A DNA stretch of 64,000 nt from Paenibacillus albiflavus (GTDB taxonomy: Bacteria; Bacillota; Bacilli; Paenibacillales; NBRC-103111). The translations under genes and the position numbers were made by a program. Shown piece by piece: positions 36,550-45,518 of this stretch (position 1 is its first letter; every line of letters starts with the position of its first letter). The DNA is taken from the NCBI RefSeq assembly GCF_004344915.1, contig NZ_SKFG01000001.1:372001-436000 (forward strand), read 5' to 3'. Under the pieces are notes generated by a model. The model saw nothing but the letters and a program-made list of their open reading frames with translations, did not search any database and was not told the DNA's origin.

Positions 36550-38082
36550 TTATACAGTTTGCAAATCATATAAACGAGTGTACTTCTCTGTTAAATATCT
36601 GACTAGATATTCAGGGTTTAACTCTTCACCCGTCATTTGCTGAATAATATCATTCGGTGTTAATTGCTTGCCGTATTGATACACATGCTTCGTCAAAAGC
36701 TCCTTGATTGGAGCAAGATTACCTGCTTCAATCAGTTCGTAGAAATTAGGCAGCTCTTTCAAAATACATGCATAAAGCATTTGGGCAGCATACATATTGC
36801 CTAATGCGTAGGATGGGAAGTATCCAAACATCCCGCCTGACCAGTGTACGTCTTGCAAGATGCCTTCACTGTAATTGTCAGCTACAACACCTAGATATTC
36901 TTTGTACTTCGTATTCCAAGCGTCAGGCAGATCAGCAACCTCAATTTGACCATTGTATAGAGCTTTCTCTAACTCATAACGGATCATAATATGAAGATTG
37001 TACGTTAACTCATCGGACTCCGTACGGATAAGTGATGGTTCCGAATGGTTGATCGCACGATAGAACGAATCGACATCTACATTTCCTAATTGCTCAGGGA
37101 ATGTTTCTTGTAGCTTAGGATAGTATTGCTTCCAGAACTGTTCTGAGCGTCCAACCACATTTTCCCAGAAGCGAGATTGCGATTCATGGATACCCATCGA
37201 AGTACCTGTGCATAGATTCGTTCCCACTAGTGTGTCTGAAATATTCTGCTCATACATCGCATGACCACATTCATGAATAGTGCTGAACAACGCGCTTGCA
37301 ACATCATCTGGCAGGAATCTAGTCGTAATCCGAACATCCCCCGGGTTAAGTCCAGTAGCGAACGGATGAACCGTTTCATCCAATCGGCCAGCTTCAAAAT
37401 TAAAGCCAAGCTCATTCAGAATAAACATCGAGAATGCACGCTGCTGCTCTTTGCCGAATGGCTGATCAAGGAAGCCCCGTTCAGGCTGATTCGGAGATTG
37501 GCTTACGGCTGCAAGCAGTGGAACTACTTTCTCGCGAAGCGCACCGAAGACTTCATCTAACTTCGCTACTGTCATGCCAGGTTCATACATATCTAGTAAT
37601 GTATCATATGGATTTCTTTCATAGCCCCATAGCTCGATGAATTCTTTGTTCGTTGCTACGATCTTTTCTAAATATGGCGCAAAGCCTGCCCAATCGTTCT
37701 TCCCCTTCGCATCTTCCCATGCTGCTTCAGCTTGAGAAGTTAACACGACATAGGCTTGATATTTGTCAGCTGGAATTTTTTTGGAAAAATCATAGTCACG
37801 CTTGCATTCCTGGACCATACGACGCTCAACAGCATCTAATTTCTCCATAACTTCAGGTTGTGTAAGATAATTCAAATAATTGCTCATTTGCTCTGATACT
37901 GACATGCGGAACGATTCAGCGGATAGTTCACCAACAGCTTCTGCTCTTGATTCAAGTCCTTTACGAGGTGCACCTGTGCGCATGTCCCAATAAATTAATC
38001 CGATTGCTTCGTGGTAAGCTTTGAGCTTGCGTATGTATTGTTTAAATGACTGTAATTGCTCATCATGCTCTTGTAAACTCAT
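36550..38082 (-). CDS. M32-family carboxypeptidase
   Basis: A cytoplasmic metallocarboxypeptidase (thermostable carboxypeptidase 1 family), 510 residues. The zinc site is STIHECGHAMYEQ (HEXXH), followed by the downstream glutamate in GIHESQSRFWENVVGRS and the family-typical TRFLPDDVASALFST and YNLHIMIRYELEKAL. The start is the ATG at 38082 after AGGAGGGG. It is monocistronic. Confidence 0.95.
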   Translation of the reverse strand: MSLQEHDEQLQSFKQYIRKLKAYHEAIGLIYWDMRTGAPRKGLESRAEAVGELSAESFRMSVSEQMSNYLNYLTQPEVMEKLDAVERRMVQECKRDYDFSKKIPADKYQAYVVLTSQAEAAWEDAKGKNDWAGFAPYLEKIVATNKEFIELWGYERNPYDTLLDMYEPGMTVAKLDEVFGALREKVVPLLAAVSQSPNQPERGFLDQPFGKEQQRAFSMFILNELGFNFEAGRLDETVHPFATGLNPGDVRITTRFLPDDVASALFSTIHECGHAMYEQNISDTLVGTNLCTGTSMGIHESQSRFWENVVGRSEQFWKQYYPKLQETFPEQLGNVDVDSFYRAINHSEPSLIRTESDELTYNLHIMIRYELEKALYNGQIEVADLPDAWNTKYKEYLGVVADNYSEGILQDVHWSGGMFGYFPSYALGNMYAAQMLYACILKELPNFYELIEAGNLAPIKELLTKHVYQYGKQLTPNDIIQQMTGEELNPEYLVRYLTEKYTRLYDLQTV

Positions 38083-38249
38083 TTTGACCCCTCCTGAATA
38101 GCACAAAATAATTGCTACAAAATAATAATTACACTATTATCATACTTTTTGTAACTTGCATTATCAAATAATTTGTCTATTATATTAAATAAAACTTTTT
38201 TTGTTTTAATGTTAAACTAATTCGAGTAATTCTAAGGAGGTAAATCTTA

Positions 38250-38816
38250 ATGTCACGACTTTCAACCATTTTAGATTTTAACCAATCTTTTGTAGAAAAT
38301 AAGGAATACGAGCAGTTCAAAACAGATAAATTTCCAAATAAGAAAATTTGTATCCTTACTTGCATGGACACACGACTTGTAGAATTATTGCCTAAAGCAA
38401 TGAATTTCCGTAATGGCGATGCTATTATTGTCAAAAGTGCGGGGGCAGTCGTATCCCAGCCATTCGGTGCAGTTATGCGTTCGATCATCGTTGCGATCTA
38501 TGAAATGAACGTTGAAGAAGTATATGTCATCGGTCACAATGATTGTGGCATGACTGCGCTTAATTCCTCGAGAGTGCTTGACAAAATTAAGGCGAATGGT
38601 ATTTCGGACGAAGTACTACAGACAATTAACAATTCAGGAATCAAGCTTAATAAATGGTTAACCGGGTTTGAACAAATCGAAGACGGCGTTATCAAAAGCG
38701 TTCGCAAAATTCGCAACCACCCTCTTGTGCCTGCCCATATTCCAATTCATGGCATGGTCATTAATTCTGAAACAGGTAAACTCAATCTTCTCTGCGAAGA
38801 TTGTCACAATGATTAA
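38250..38816 (+). CDS. Beta-class carbonic anhydrase
   Basis: Interconverts CO2 and bicarbonate. The 188 residues carry zinc ligands Cys38 (in LTCMDTR), His96 and Cys99 (in IGHNDCGM), and the Asp40-Arg42 dyad. This is the short Gram-positive beta class (YvdA/YtiB-like). GGAGG precedes the ATG. Confidence 0.94.
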   Translation: MSRLSTILDFNQSFVENKEYEQFKTDKFPNKKICILTCMDTRLVELLPKAMNFRNGDAIIVKSAGAVVSQPFGAVMRSIIVAIYEMNVEEVYVIGHNDCGMTALNSSRVLDKIKANGISDEVLQTINNSGIKLNKWLTGFEQIEDGVIKSVRKIRNHPLVPAHIPIHGMVINSETGKLNLLCEDCHND

Positions 38817-38915
38817 AAAAAATCAATTAATCTTGAAACCTTACCGAAGAAAGACCGTATTACCTCTATAGGCACACGTGTCTAACTATACATTCCTCGG
38901 AGGGATTTTTAAGCA

Positions 38916-39326
38916 ATGTGGAAAAAACTATCTATTTTACTTGTAGCAATTACTGTACTATTCGCTGCAACTGCACCATCTTTTGTGGAAGCCAAAGGCT
39001 TTAAAGCACCCAAAAGAAGCTTTAACAGCAACACAACCAAGTCTAACGTAAACAATAATTCCACTACATCCAATACTTCTAAGAATCCCGCATCTACATC
39101 TACGACCAAACCTGGATCCTTTGGAGGCGGAAGCTTCATGAAGGGTATGATGATTGGCGGACTTGCTGGTATGTTATTCGGCGGCATGTTCGGTGGAATG
39201 GGCTTTATGGGTGAAATACTTGGACTTATGATCAACCTGCTTGCAATCTTTGCACTGATCATGCTGGTCGTTAAAATTGTCGATATCTTCAAAAGACGAC
39301 CAAAGCCAGATGATAAGAGGTACTAA
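38916..39326 (+). CDS. Secreted or membrane protein with Gly/Met-rich hydrophobic segment, function unknown
   Basis: A 136-residue protein with a signal peptide (LSILLVAITVLFAATAPSFVEA) and a Ser/Thr/Asn-rich linker. A Gly/Met-rich stretch (MIGGLAGMLFGGMFGGMG) is followed by a transmembrane helix and a basic tail. The Gly-rich plus helix layout recalls Tim44-like membrane proteins, but the enzyme-like domain is missing, so no function is assigned. It lies 2 bp before the YxcD-like gene, forming a pair. GGAGGG precedes the ATG. Confidence 0.75.
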   Translation: MWKKLSILLVAITVLFAATAPSFVEAKGFKAPKRSFNSNTTKSNVNNNSTTSNTSKNPASTSTTKPGSFGGGSFMKGMMIGGLAGMLFGGMFGGMGFMGEILGLMINLLAIFALIMLVVKIVDIFKRRPKPDDKRY

Positions 39327-39328
39327 TC

Positions 39329-39613
39329 ATGCGTCTTAGTGGGCAAGAAATTGTTAATGCGTTATGCATCAACATTGCAGCACGCAAAATGATTCAACCC
39401 GATCAGGTTGACGTCGAGCTCATGTGGGACGATGATTACGGATTCTCAGCAGAAGTATTCGTTGGTGAACGCAATCAAATCCTAATTGAAGCCAGTATTC
39501 ATGAAGCAATTGAACAATATGTATATAAAGAATACAATATTCGCATCTTTAGAGATCAGATTCAGCTCGTTCTTACAGATGAGGATATCGAAGCAGATAT
39601 AAATGTTGATTGA
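39329..39613 (+). CDS. YxcD-family protein (DUF2653)
   Basis: A 94-residue acidic protein recognised by RLSGQEIVNALCINIAARK, VELMWDDDYGFSAEVFV and IRIFRDQIQLVLTDEDIEA, which fit the DUF2653/YxcD family of unknown function. It is translationally linked to the preceding membrane protein gene (GAGG 9 bases before the ATG, within its last codons). Confidence 0.85.
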   Translation: MRLSGQEIVNALCINIAARKMIQPDQVDVELMWDDDYGFSAEVFVGERNQILIEASIHEAIEQYVYKEYNIRIFRDQIQLVLTDEDIEADINVD

Positions 39614-39655
39614 TCAACGACTATAAAGAATACGTAAGCAAGAATACTTAAAAAA

Positions 39656-39697
39656 GACGACTTTCAGTTTGGAAATCAAATTGAAAGTCGTTTTTCT
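39656..39697. terminator. Terminator after the yxcD-like gene
   Basis: CGACTTTCA pairs with TGAAAGTCG, followed by TTTTT on the plus strand and an A-run on the other side, so it also serves the convergent gene. Confidence 0.85.
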
Positions 39698-39765
39698 TTG
39701 AAGTTTTTAAAGTATATGAGATTGAATCCAGACTCACTACCAACTTGTAAATATTAAACTAGGTA

Positions 39766-40848
39766 TCAATTGTATGTTATTGAAAATAACTTTCCATATT
39801 GTTTTTCAAAATCAGCTAGATTAAATAGTTCACTTAAATAATATACACCATTTCTATTTAATCCATTCGTTACTTGGAATGCCGTATAAGCTATTATTTT
39901 CCCTGTCAGTCTTGGGTTGTTTCGTCCAATGATACTTCCACTACGGTGCATCATAATATTATTGCTAATGCCTGAAACATCCACTTGTATTGCATAGGTA
40001 TCAGAAAGAAATAGCTTTGTTATATTTAATAAAAATTGAGTAACAGAAAATATCATACTGTGAATCATAGGATATTTTAACAAACGAAAGAATCTGAATT
40101 TTTTAAAAAAATGTACTAACCATGTAAAAGTTTTTGAGTTATAGCAAAGATAAGTAGAAACATTATTATGTAATAAAGTTTTTGTTATTATTTGCTGATC
40201 GGCAAGATTAAAAGAAAAAGTTGAACGTTTCTTTATTGCAGAGGGAAAAAAAGTGATTCTTCTGTTCATGAAAGGCACTATTCTACTATTCTTGTTGTTT
40301 TGATTCCAATAAAAGTCATGTTCCAAATTGTTCAATAGCCATTTAATTCCATCAGAGCCGTGTTCTTCTCCTAGTCCTAACATTAATGAAATATCAGTTT
40401 GTGTTGGTATTTCTATTTGTTTACAAATCTCCTTAGCAAGTAAAGTGGATAATCCAGGAGTAATACCCACACCCAAGATACAAATAGTATTTCGTCTTTG
40501 ATATTCTGAATTTAGTCTAAACAAATCACCTAATATTTGATTAGATGGTGATATATCAATATAATGGATTTTCTTTTTCATACAATATTCAGCAAAAGAA
40601 ATATCTCGAGGACTCAGACACATTATTACCAAACCTATATTATCGAGTTTACCTTGATAAGATGTTATTTCATATATATCTAATGGAAGAAATGAAATAG
40701 AATAACGATTATCGTTTATAAATTGTAATGCTTTTTTTTCACTTCGTCCTCCAATAACCAAATTTGTAGAAGTTAGTAAATTTAGCTCTTCAACAACATA
40801 TTTTCCAACATCACCATACCCGCCAATTATCAATATATCTTTTCTCAT
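39766..40848 (-). CDS. Saccharopine dehydrogenase-like NAD(P)-binding protein
   Basis: A 360-residue protein. An N-terminal Rossmann motif, ILIIGGYGDVGKYVVEEL, and GGRSEKKA resemble the saccharopine-dehydrogenase NADP-binding family. A central ILGVGITPGLSTLLAKEI matches the second conserved segment (GxxPG). The reaction is unknown. It overlaps the upstream TetR gene by 4 bp, so it is probably that regulator's target. The gene is clearly more AT-rich than the core genes, with frequent Ile/Asn/Lys codons, suggesting acquisition. Confidence 0.8.
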   Translation of the reverse strand: MRKDILIIGGYGDVGKYVVEELNLLTSTNLVIGGRSEKKALQFINDNRYSISFLPLDIYEITSYQGKLDNIGLVIMCLSPRDISFAEYCMKKKIHYIDISPSNQILGDLFRLNSEYQRRNTICILGVGITPGLSTLLAKEICKQIEIPTQTDISLMLGLGEEHGSDGIKWLLNNLEHDFYWNQNNKNSRIVPFMNRRITFFPSAIKKRSTFSFNLADQQIITKTLLHNNVSTYLCYNSKTFTWLVHFFKKFRFFRLLKYPMIHSMIFSVTQFLLNITKLFLSDTYAIQVDVSGISNNIMMHRSGSIIGRNNPRLTGKIIAYTAFQVTNGLNRNGVYYLSELFNLADFEKQYGKLFSITYN

Positions 40849-41450
40849 ACGATCTCCCTGTAGGGAATTAGCATTGATTCCAAAATTATTGAGAAAGAGT
40901 TTTTAGATATAACATAATTATTTTCAAAAGTAGAATTGTGAATTACAATGCCATCTATTGTACTAACTAAGAGCCTAGAAAGTTCTTCTTCTGGAATAAT
41001 GGTAGAAAACTCCTGATTATTTTTTCCCTCAAGTAAAATATTTGAAAGAATTTCTACATATTCACGATATCCTTTTTGAATCTCTACTTTTATGAAATTT
41101 TCTTCTGAATAATACTCTATTAACATTTTAATAGGGAGCATGCACGATTTTTTGTTTTCTTCAATAGAATCGAGTAATTTGTACAATTTTTCCTTAGCTG
41201 TTATTTTGCTGTCGGCTATGTTTCGAATAAAAGATAATTGTGAAATTCTAATGTGATTAGCAATATTTTCGACTAAATCTTCTTTTGTTGGGAAGTACCA
41301 ATATAAAGCAGCTTTAGTTATTCCTAACTTGATTGCAACAGAAGAGAGCTTGAATGCTGAAAATCCTTTATCTAATATAAGTGAAATTGAGGCATCAATA
41401 ATCTCATTTTTCACTGCGTTTACTTTTTTAGGGTCTACTGTTCTAGCCAT
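40845..41450 (-). CDS. TetR/AcrR-family transcriptional regulator
   Basis: A 201-residue repressor. The N-terminal helix-turn-helix is IIDASISLILDKGFSAFKLS followed by KLGITKAALYWYFPTKEDL, the canonical TetR pattern. The C-terminal ligand domain is divergent. A perfect palindrome overlaps its own promoter (41467-41494), so it is likely autoregulated together with the downstream dehydrogenase-like gene. AGGAGGG precedes the ATG. Confidence 0.92.
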   Translation of the reverse strand: MARTVDPKKVNAVKNEIIDASISLILDKGFSAFKLSSVAIKLGITKAALYWYFPTKEDLVENIANHIRISQLSFIRNIADSKITAKEKLYKLLDSIEENKKSCMLPIKMLIEYYSEENFIKVEIQKGYREYVEILSNILLEGKNNQEFSTIIPEEELSRLLVSTIDGIVIHNSTFENNYVISKNSFSIILESMLIPYREIV

Positions 41451-41466
41451 AATATTACCCTCCTCT

Positions 41467-41494
41467 ATAATTAACTAACCGTTTAGTTAATTAT
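41467..41494. promoter_or_regulatory. TetR operator palindrome
   Basis: Two perfect 12-bp arms (ATAATTAACTAA and TTAGTTAATTAT) flank CCGT. It covers the -10 and start region of the promoter at 41490-41518. Confidence 0.88.
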
Positions 41495-41518
41495 AGAATA
41501 TGACTACATTAATGTCAA
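41490..41518 (-). promoter_or_regulatory. Promoter of the tetR-dehydrogenase pair
   Basis: On the minus strand a perfect TTGACA (41513-41518) and perfect TATAAT (41490-41495) have a 17-bp spacer. Confidence 0.9.
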
Positions 41519-41563
41519 GATTAACAAAGGTCAGCCCCTATCCTAAGACAGGGACTTCGTGCT

Positions 41564-43003
41564 TCAGTGTTTTACAAATCCTATTTCAGGATAACGAGTG
41601 GCTATTTCGTCCAACGCAGCAGAGTCATAACCTTTAACATACTTATCGAAAAACGATAGGCTGACATCATTAATGATACGGTGAATAGAACGAATATTGG
41701 CATCCTTTGCTTGTAATAGGGGAGAATACAACGCGAAATCGGTAAAACTCATATGATCCGTGTGCGGAATCGTCAGTGAGTAACTACCAGCCTTCAATGC
41801 AAGCTGTCTGCGCTGAAGTAATTCGCTCCATAATCCTTCGCTGCTATCGGTCCCCACGTCAGATTGATTCTTAGTAGCTTCCATATAATAGTCTTCAGTA
41901 TCCTGAGCATTCATTAATATAAACGGTTTGCTAATGCCTGTATCAGGAGCAAGCCTACCGAACAGCCCACCATCCATATCGATACCTGCTTTCACCCGGT
42001 CATCCAGCAATAACATCTGCATCGCTGTAGCCCCGCCATATGAATGTCCAAACATACCAACTCTCTTCATATCTATAGCACCACGAAAACGTCCGTCTGG
42101 AACACCATCATTCAACTGCTCCATCTTGTCCAGCACAAATTTCACATCGCCAGTCCAAACTGGCATATGTGCATCCAAAACAGGAAGACCATCATCTAAC
42201 TGAGACCGAGAAAATGCACTCCGACCATCTGGGAACACCGTCACTGCTGCATTGTACGTATGATCAATCGCTGCAACAATATAACCGTGACTTGCCAATT
42301 CCTCCAATTGAAACGTATTTCCATTACGAAATTGATCCATACCGTGCGAGAATATTAGGAGTGGCCATGTTTTTTCCTCCCCTGACAGTAATGCCTCCTG
42401 ATGTGAATGAGTCTTCACTTGTCCGAAATGCTCTATAGTAAATGCCGGGATAGAGATCATAGAAGCTAGACCTCTAGCTAATTCTTTGGGTGATGTGGTG
42501 TAAGGGGCCATAGGTTCATTACTTCCAGAAGCAGGATACCAGAGCTGCACCATCAACTCCCTACGATCCTTAGGATCATCTGAATATTCTTCCCTCCGTT
42601 CAGAATCTATGAAATGAAATGTCGTTGTTCCTACTTCATAAGGACCAGTCGGTTTGTCAAAAGAAAAAATAGGCAAAAGAAAGGGTAGTGCAACTGCCAC
42701 GATCAAGTATACAACGCTCAAACATCCCTTGAATATCCGTTTCACCATAGAAGCCGAAACTGTATATTTATTGGGATATATAAAAACTTGCAACGACAAC
42801 ACCAACAACACCAAATATGCCGGAATCATTTGCCAGCGGTATCCCTCCAGCAATATTTGTAGCGCTGTAACTACAACAGAAGCTCCTAGTAAAATAACAT
42901 TTCCAATTGATAAGCCTCTACTAAAAAACAATAATCGACCTAAAAATAAAAAATTAACTACAATTACGATTATCTCCATCATCCTCATGATCTTTCTCTC
43001 CAT
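41564..43003 (-). CDS. Membrane-anchored alpha/beta hydrolase (PAF-acetylhydrolase-like)
   Basis: A 479-residue protein. The N-terminal ~110 residues form several hydrophobic helices (IIVIVVNFLFLGRLLFF, YLVLLVLSLQVFIY, VVYLIVAVALPFLLPIF). The hydrolase domain follows with the oxyanion segment LLIFSHGMDQFRNG, the nucleophile elbow GMFGHSYGGATA, an aspartate in AGIDMDGGLFG, and the histidine in IPHTDHMSFTD. The layout resembles bacterial platelet-activating-factor acetylhydrolase-like esterases. The substrate is unknown. It is preceded by a promoter overlapping a TetR-type inverted repeat. Confidence 0.85.
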   Translation of the reverse strand: MERKIMRMMEIIVIVVNFLFLGRLLFFSRGLSIGNVILLGASVVVTALQILLEGYRWQMIPAYLVLLVLSLQVFIYPNKYTVSASMVKRIFKGCLSVVYLIVAVALPFLLPIFSFDKPTGPYEVGTTTFHFIDSERREEYSDDPKDRRELMVQLWYPASGSNEPMAPYTTSPKELARGLASMISIPAFTIEHFGQVKTHSHQEALLSGEEKTWPLLIFSHGMDQFRNGNTFQLEELASHGYIVAAIDHTYNAAVTVFPDGRSAFSRSQLDDGLPVLDAHMPVWTGDVKFVLDKMEQLNDGVPDGRFRGAIDMKRVGMFGHSYGGATAMQMLLLDDRVKAGIDMDGGLFGRLAPDTGISKPFILMNAQDTEDYYMEATKNQSDVGTDSSEGLWSELLQRRQLALKAGSYSLTIPHTDHMSFTDFALYSPLLQAKDANIRSIHRIINDVSLSFFDKYVKGYDSAALDEIATRYPEIGFVKH

Positions 43004-43014
43004 TCATTTTTATC

Positions 43015-43029
43015 GACCGACAGACGGTC
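43015..43029. promoter_or_regulatory. Inverted repeat operator upstream of the hydrolase gene
   Basis: GACCG-ACAGA-CGGTC sits between the -10 and the start codon. The AGACCG/CGGTC type of arm is common for TetR-family repressors. A TetR regulator elsewhere may bind; the nearby one has a different palindrome. Confidence 0.6.
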
Positions 43030-43036
43030 TAGTTAA

Positions 43037-43066
43037 ATTCTACCATTATTCTTCTTTTAAAATCAA
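43037..43066 (-). promoter_or_regulatory. Promoter of the PAF-AH-like gene
   Basis: On the minus strand TTGATT (43061-43066) and TAGAAT (43037-43042) have an 18-bp spacer, 34 bp upstream of the start. Confidence 0.6.
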
Positions 43067-43116
43067 ATTACCCTCTTTCATAAGCTGACATGAGATGCTG
43101 TTCCAATCAACAACTA

Positions 43117-43153
43117 AGAACCCGATCAGAGCATTAAGCTCCAATCGGGTTCC
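43117..43153 (-). terminator. Terminator of the ribosomal protection gene
   Basis: AGAACCCGAT pairs with ATCGGGTTCCT (one mismatch) directly after the stop. The T-tract on the minus strand is weak (TTCTTAG). Confidence 0.65.
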
Positions 43154-43183
43154 TATCGTTACTATCCCATGATCCTTCACGGC

Positions 43184-45163
43184 TTAATAAGCGCGCAAAA
43201 CATGCATCAAATATTCATTCCGGTTTAAAGGATTGTAATCGCTTCGCGCCCTCGTCGGCACGGTGCCATTGAGTCGGATGAATCCAGCCGGCTCTACTAT
43301 CATATAGCCTTCACCTTGGGAGAGGGAATGCAAGTTCTTTTTGAAGTTCTCCGTTACGGCTACGGGAATCATGCCCGTAATAGATGACATGCCGTTCTGC
43401 ACAGTCGTTTCATGTACCACCGCCTGAATGGCAGATAATTTGTATACCGCTTTGCTCATCATCGCTTCGGGTACCGTCAGTTCGAATCTGTGAATCGGCT
43501 CATACACTTCAGTACCCGCCTGCATCAGTGCATCCATTAACACAAGAGGAACCAGCTTTCTGAAATCACCTGCTGTTGATACGGGACTGGAATATCCGGA
43601 ATGGGTCAATGTCACGACGATATCGGAGACCTCCCAACCGTACAAACCTTGCTGCAACGTATTGCGGACCGTATCTTCAATGGCTTTATGGAAGGGAAGC
43701 GGTAATGAACCCAATTCAACTTCCATATGATAAATGACCCCACTTCCAGGTGAACCCGGTTCGATTCGAAACCCTATTGTCGCATAAAAAGGATTGTCTC
43801 CCTCCATGATGATCTCGAATGATTGCCCCATTCCAGCGGGCTTTTCCAGACAGATAATTCGGGTCTCCAAAAACCGGACTTCCACCCCTTTAGTTTCCTT
43901 CAAGGCGGCTTCAATCACTTCTTTTTGCACTTCCCCGAAAATACGGATATACAAATCTTGATGAAAATCATCTTTAAGCACCTGAATTAACGGATCTTCC
44001 TCTGACATGCTGATAAGCGCCTGATACAACAAATGAGCTTTGTTTGGATCTACCGCTTCAATCCGTGTCTCCATCTGGGGAACGGCGAAGCTAAAATGCT
44101 TGATGAAACTTGACTGTTCGCCAACGACATCGCCGATCCGGACGTCCCCCAGTCCCCATACTTTAGCCAAATCCCCAGAAACAATCTTGGCAGCAGGAAC
44201 GGAACACCCGTTCATCAAGGCATGGAGCTTTTTAATTTTGCAAATATCCGATTCGGATTCGTGATCCTTATTTTTCCGCTCGATTCTCACTTGTTCCCTC
44301 AAGCCTAGACTACCTGAGAATAGTCTGACATATGCAATTTTCTCACCTGATGCTTCCTTTTCGAGCTTAAACACGACCCCCGATAGCGGCTCCCCTTCTC
44401 GCTGATCATTCACCGGAAACCAATGAGCCACACCTGTCAGCAAATTGGCAACACCTACGCCCGTCATGGCAGAACCGAAATAGACAGGATACACATTCCC
44501 TTGTCTTACTTGATACCTGAATGCCGCTTCCATTTGTTCACCCATTAGCGTCTCGCCGTTAATATAAGATGTCAGCAATTGCTCATCATACGCTGCCACA
44601 AGTTCGATGGATTGGTCCAGAAAAGCGGGATGCGTATCCCAATCAAAATAGTTTACAACGGCAGACGCTTGCTTCATGCCTGCATGTTCCACTCCACACA
44701 AAGAGATCACGTCCGGTGTTAATTTTTCACGAATGATATCAACCATCAGATCACCGTGAGCACCCATGCGGTCAATTTTGTTCACAAACAAGATCGTGGG
44801 AATCCTCATTTTCTTCAAGACGGAAAACAATATTTTGGTCTGCGCCTGAACACCTTCTACAGCCGAGACAACCAAAATAACGCCATCCAATACACTAAGA
44901 GAACGCTCCACTTCAGCGATAAAATCAGCATGACCCGGCGTGTCGATCAAATTCACCTTCAAATCACCGATTTCAAAAGAAACAACTGATGCCTTGATCG
45001 TGATTCCTCTTTTCCGTTCCAACTCCATGGCATCCATTTGCGTATTTCCTTGGTCTACCCTTCCCAACTCGTCAATGACATTCGTATCAAACAAAATACG
45101 TTCAGCCAGACTTGTCTTTCCAGCGTCTACATGCGCCAGAATCCCTATATTCATAATTTTCAT
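43184..45163 (-). CDS. Tet(M)/OtrA-type ribosomal protection GTPase
   Basis: A 659-residue EF-G-like translational GTPase of the tetracycline ribosomal-protection group. G1 is AHVDAGKTSLAE, the switch I region is RGITIKASVVSF, G3 DTPGHADF, G4 NKIDRMG. Domains II-V follow with EPIHRFELTVPEAMM and a C-terminal SQGEGYMIVEPAGF-type loop. Short length and the RGITIKAS sequence separate it from true EF-G (about 690 residues, with RGITI but domain G-prime). Such chromosomal genes in Paenibacillaceae may confer low-level tetracycline tolerance, but whether this one does is not shown. No leader attenuator of the tet(M) kind was recognised. GAGG lies about 10 bases before the ATG. Confidence 0.88.
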   Translation of the reverse strand: MKIMNIGILAHVDAGKTSLAERILFDTNVIDELGRVDQGNTQMDAMELERKRGITIKASVVSFEIGDLKVNLIDTPGHADFIAEVERSLSVLDGVILVVSAVEGVQAQTKILFSVLKKMRIPTILFVNKIDRMGAHGDLMVDIIREKLTPDVISLCGVEHAGMKQASAVVNYFDWDTHPAFLDQSIELVAAYDEQLLTSYINGETLMGEQMEAAFRYQVRQGNVYPVYFGSAMTGVGVANLLTGVAHWFPVNDQREGEPLSGVVFKLEKEASGEKIAYVRLFSGSLGLREQVRIERKNKDHESESDICKIKKLHALMNGCSVPAAKIVSGDLAKVWGLGDVRIGDVVGEQSSFIKHFSFAVPQMETRIEAVDPNKAHLLYQALISMSEEDPLIQVLKDDFHQDLYIRIFGEVQKEVIEAALKETKGVEVRFLETRIICLEKPAGMGQSFEIIMEGDNPFYATIGFRIEPGSPGSGVIYHMEVELGSLPLPFHKAIEDTVRNTLQQGLYGWEVSDIVVTLTHSGYSSPVSTAGDFRKLVPLVLMDALMQAGTEVYEPIHRFELTVPEAMMSKAVYKLSAIQAVVHETTVQNGMSSITGMIPVAVTENFKKNLHSLSQGEGYMIVEPAGFIRLNGTVPTRARSDYNPLNRNEYLMHVLRAY

Positions 45164-45518
45164 ATAAAATTATCCTCTTTTCTACGTTCATTACATGCTC
45201 CTTTTGAATGTTGTTAAATTGCCGCATTCTAATCACTCCAATCTCATTTATTACCAACAGTATATATGGGTTTAATCCGTTAATTCAATAATAGTTGCGC
45301 ATATCAATAGAAACCTTTAAGGGCGATAATACATTTATTTACGACTTTATGTCTGAAAGATCAGAATTTTGACGAAATTTAACGAATTTTATTGAATTAG
45401 CTATATTTATATGATATGTTTTACTCGTTTTAAAGTACAACAATTTTATCGCTAAACGATATTTAAGTGAAACTCAGAGGCACACTCACTCGAAAAAAAC
45501 ATTCTAAGGGGGCAATTA
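45164..45518. other. AT-rich intergenic region between divergent genes
   Basis: 355 bases with no gene. It must hold promoters for the ribosomal protection gene and the chemoreceptor. A sequence near 45300-45325 (TCAA, 14 bases, GGCGATAA) loosely resembles the motility sigma-D promoter (TAAA-N15-GCCGATAT), but it lies about 190 bp from the chemoreceptor start. No terminator or repeat was seen. Confidence 0.45.

Noticed and set aside
43184-45163. Calling this gene elongation factor G
   Set aside because: Length, switch I sequence and C-terminal features fit Tet-type ribosomal protection proteins better.
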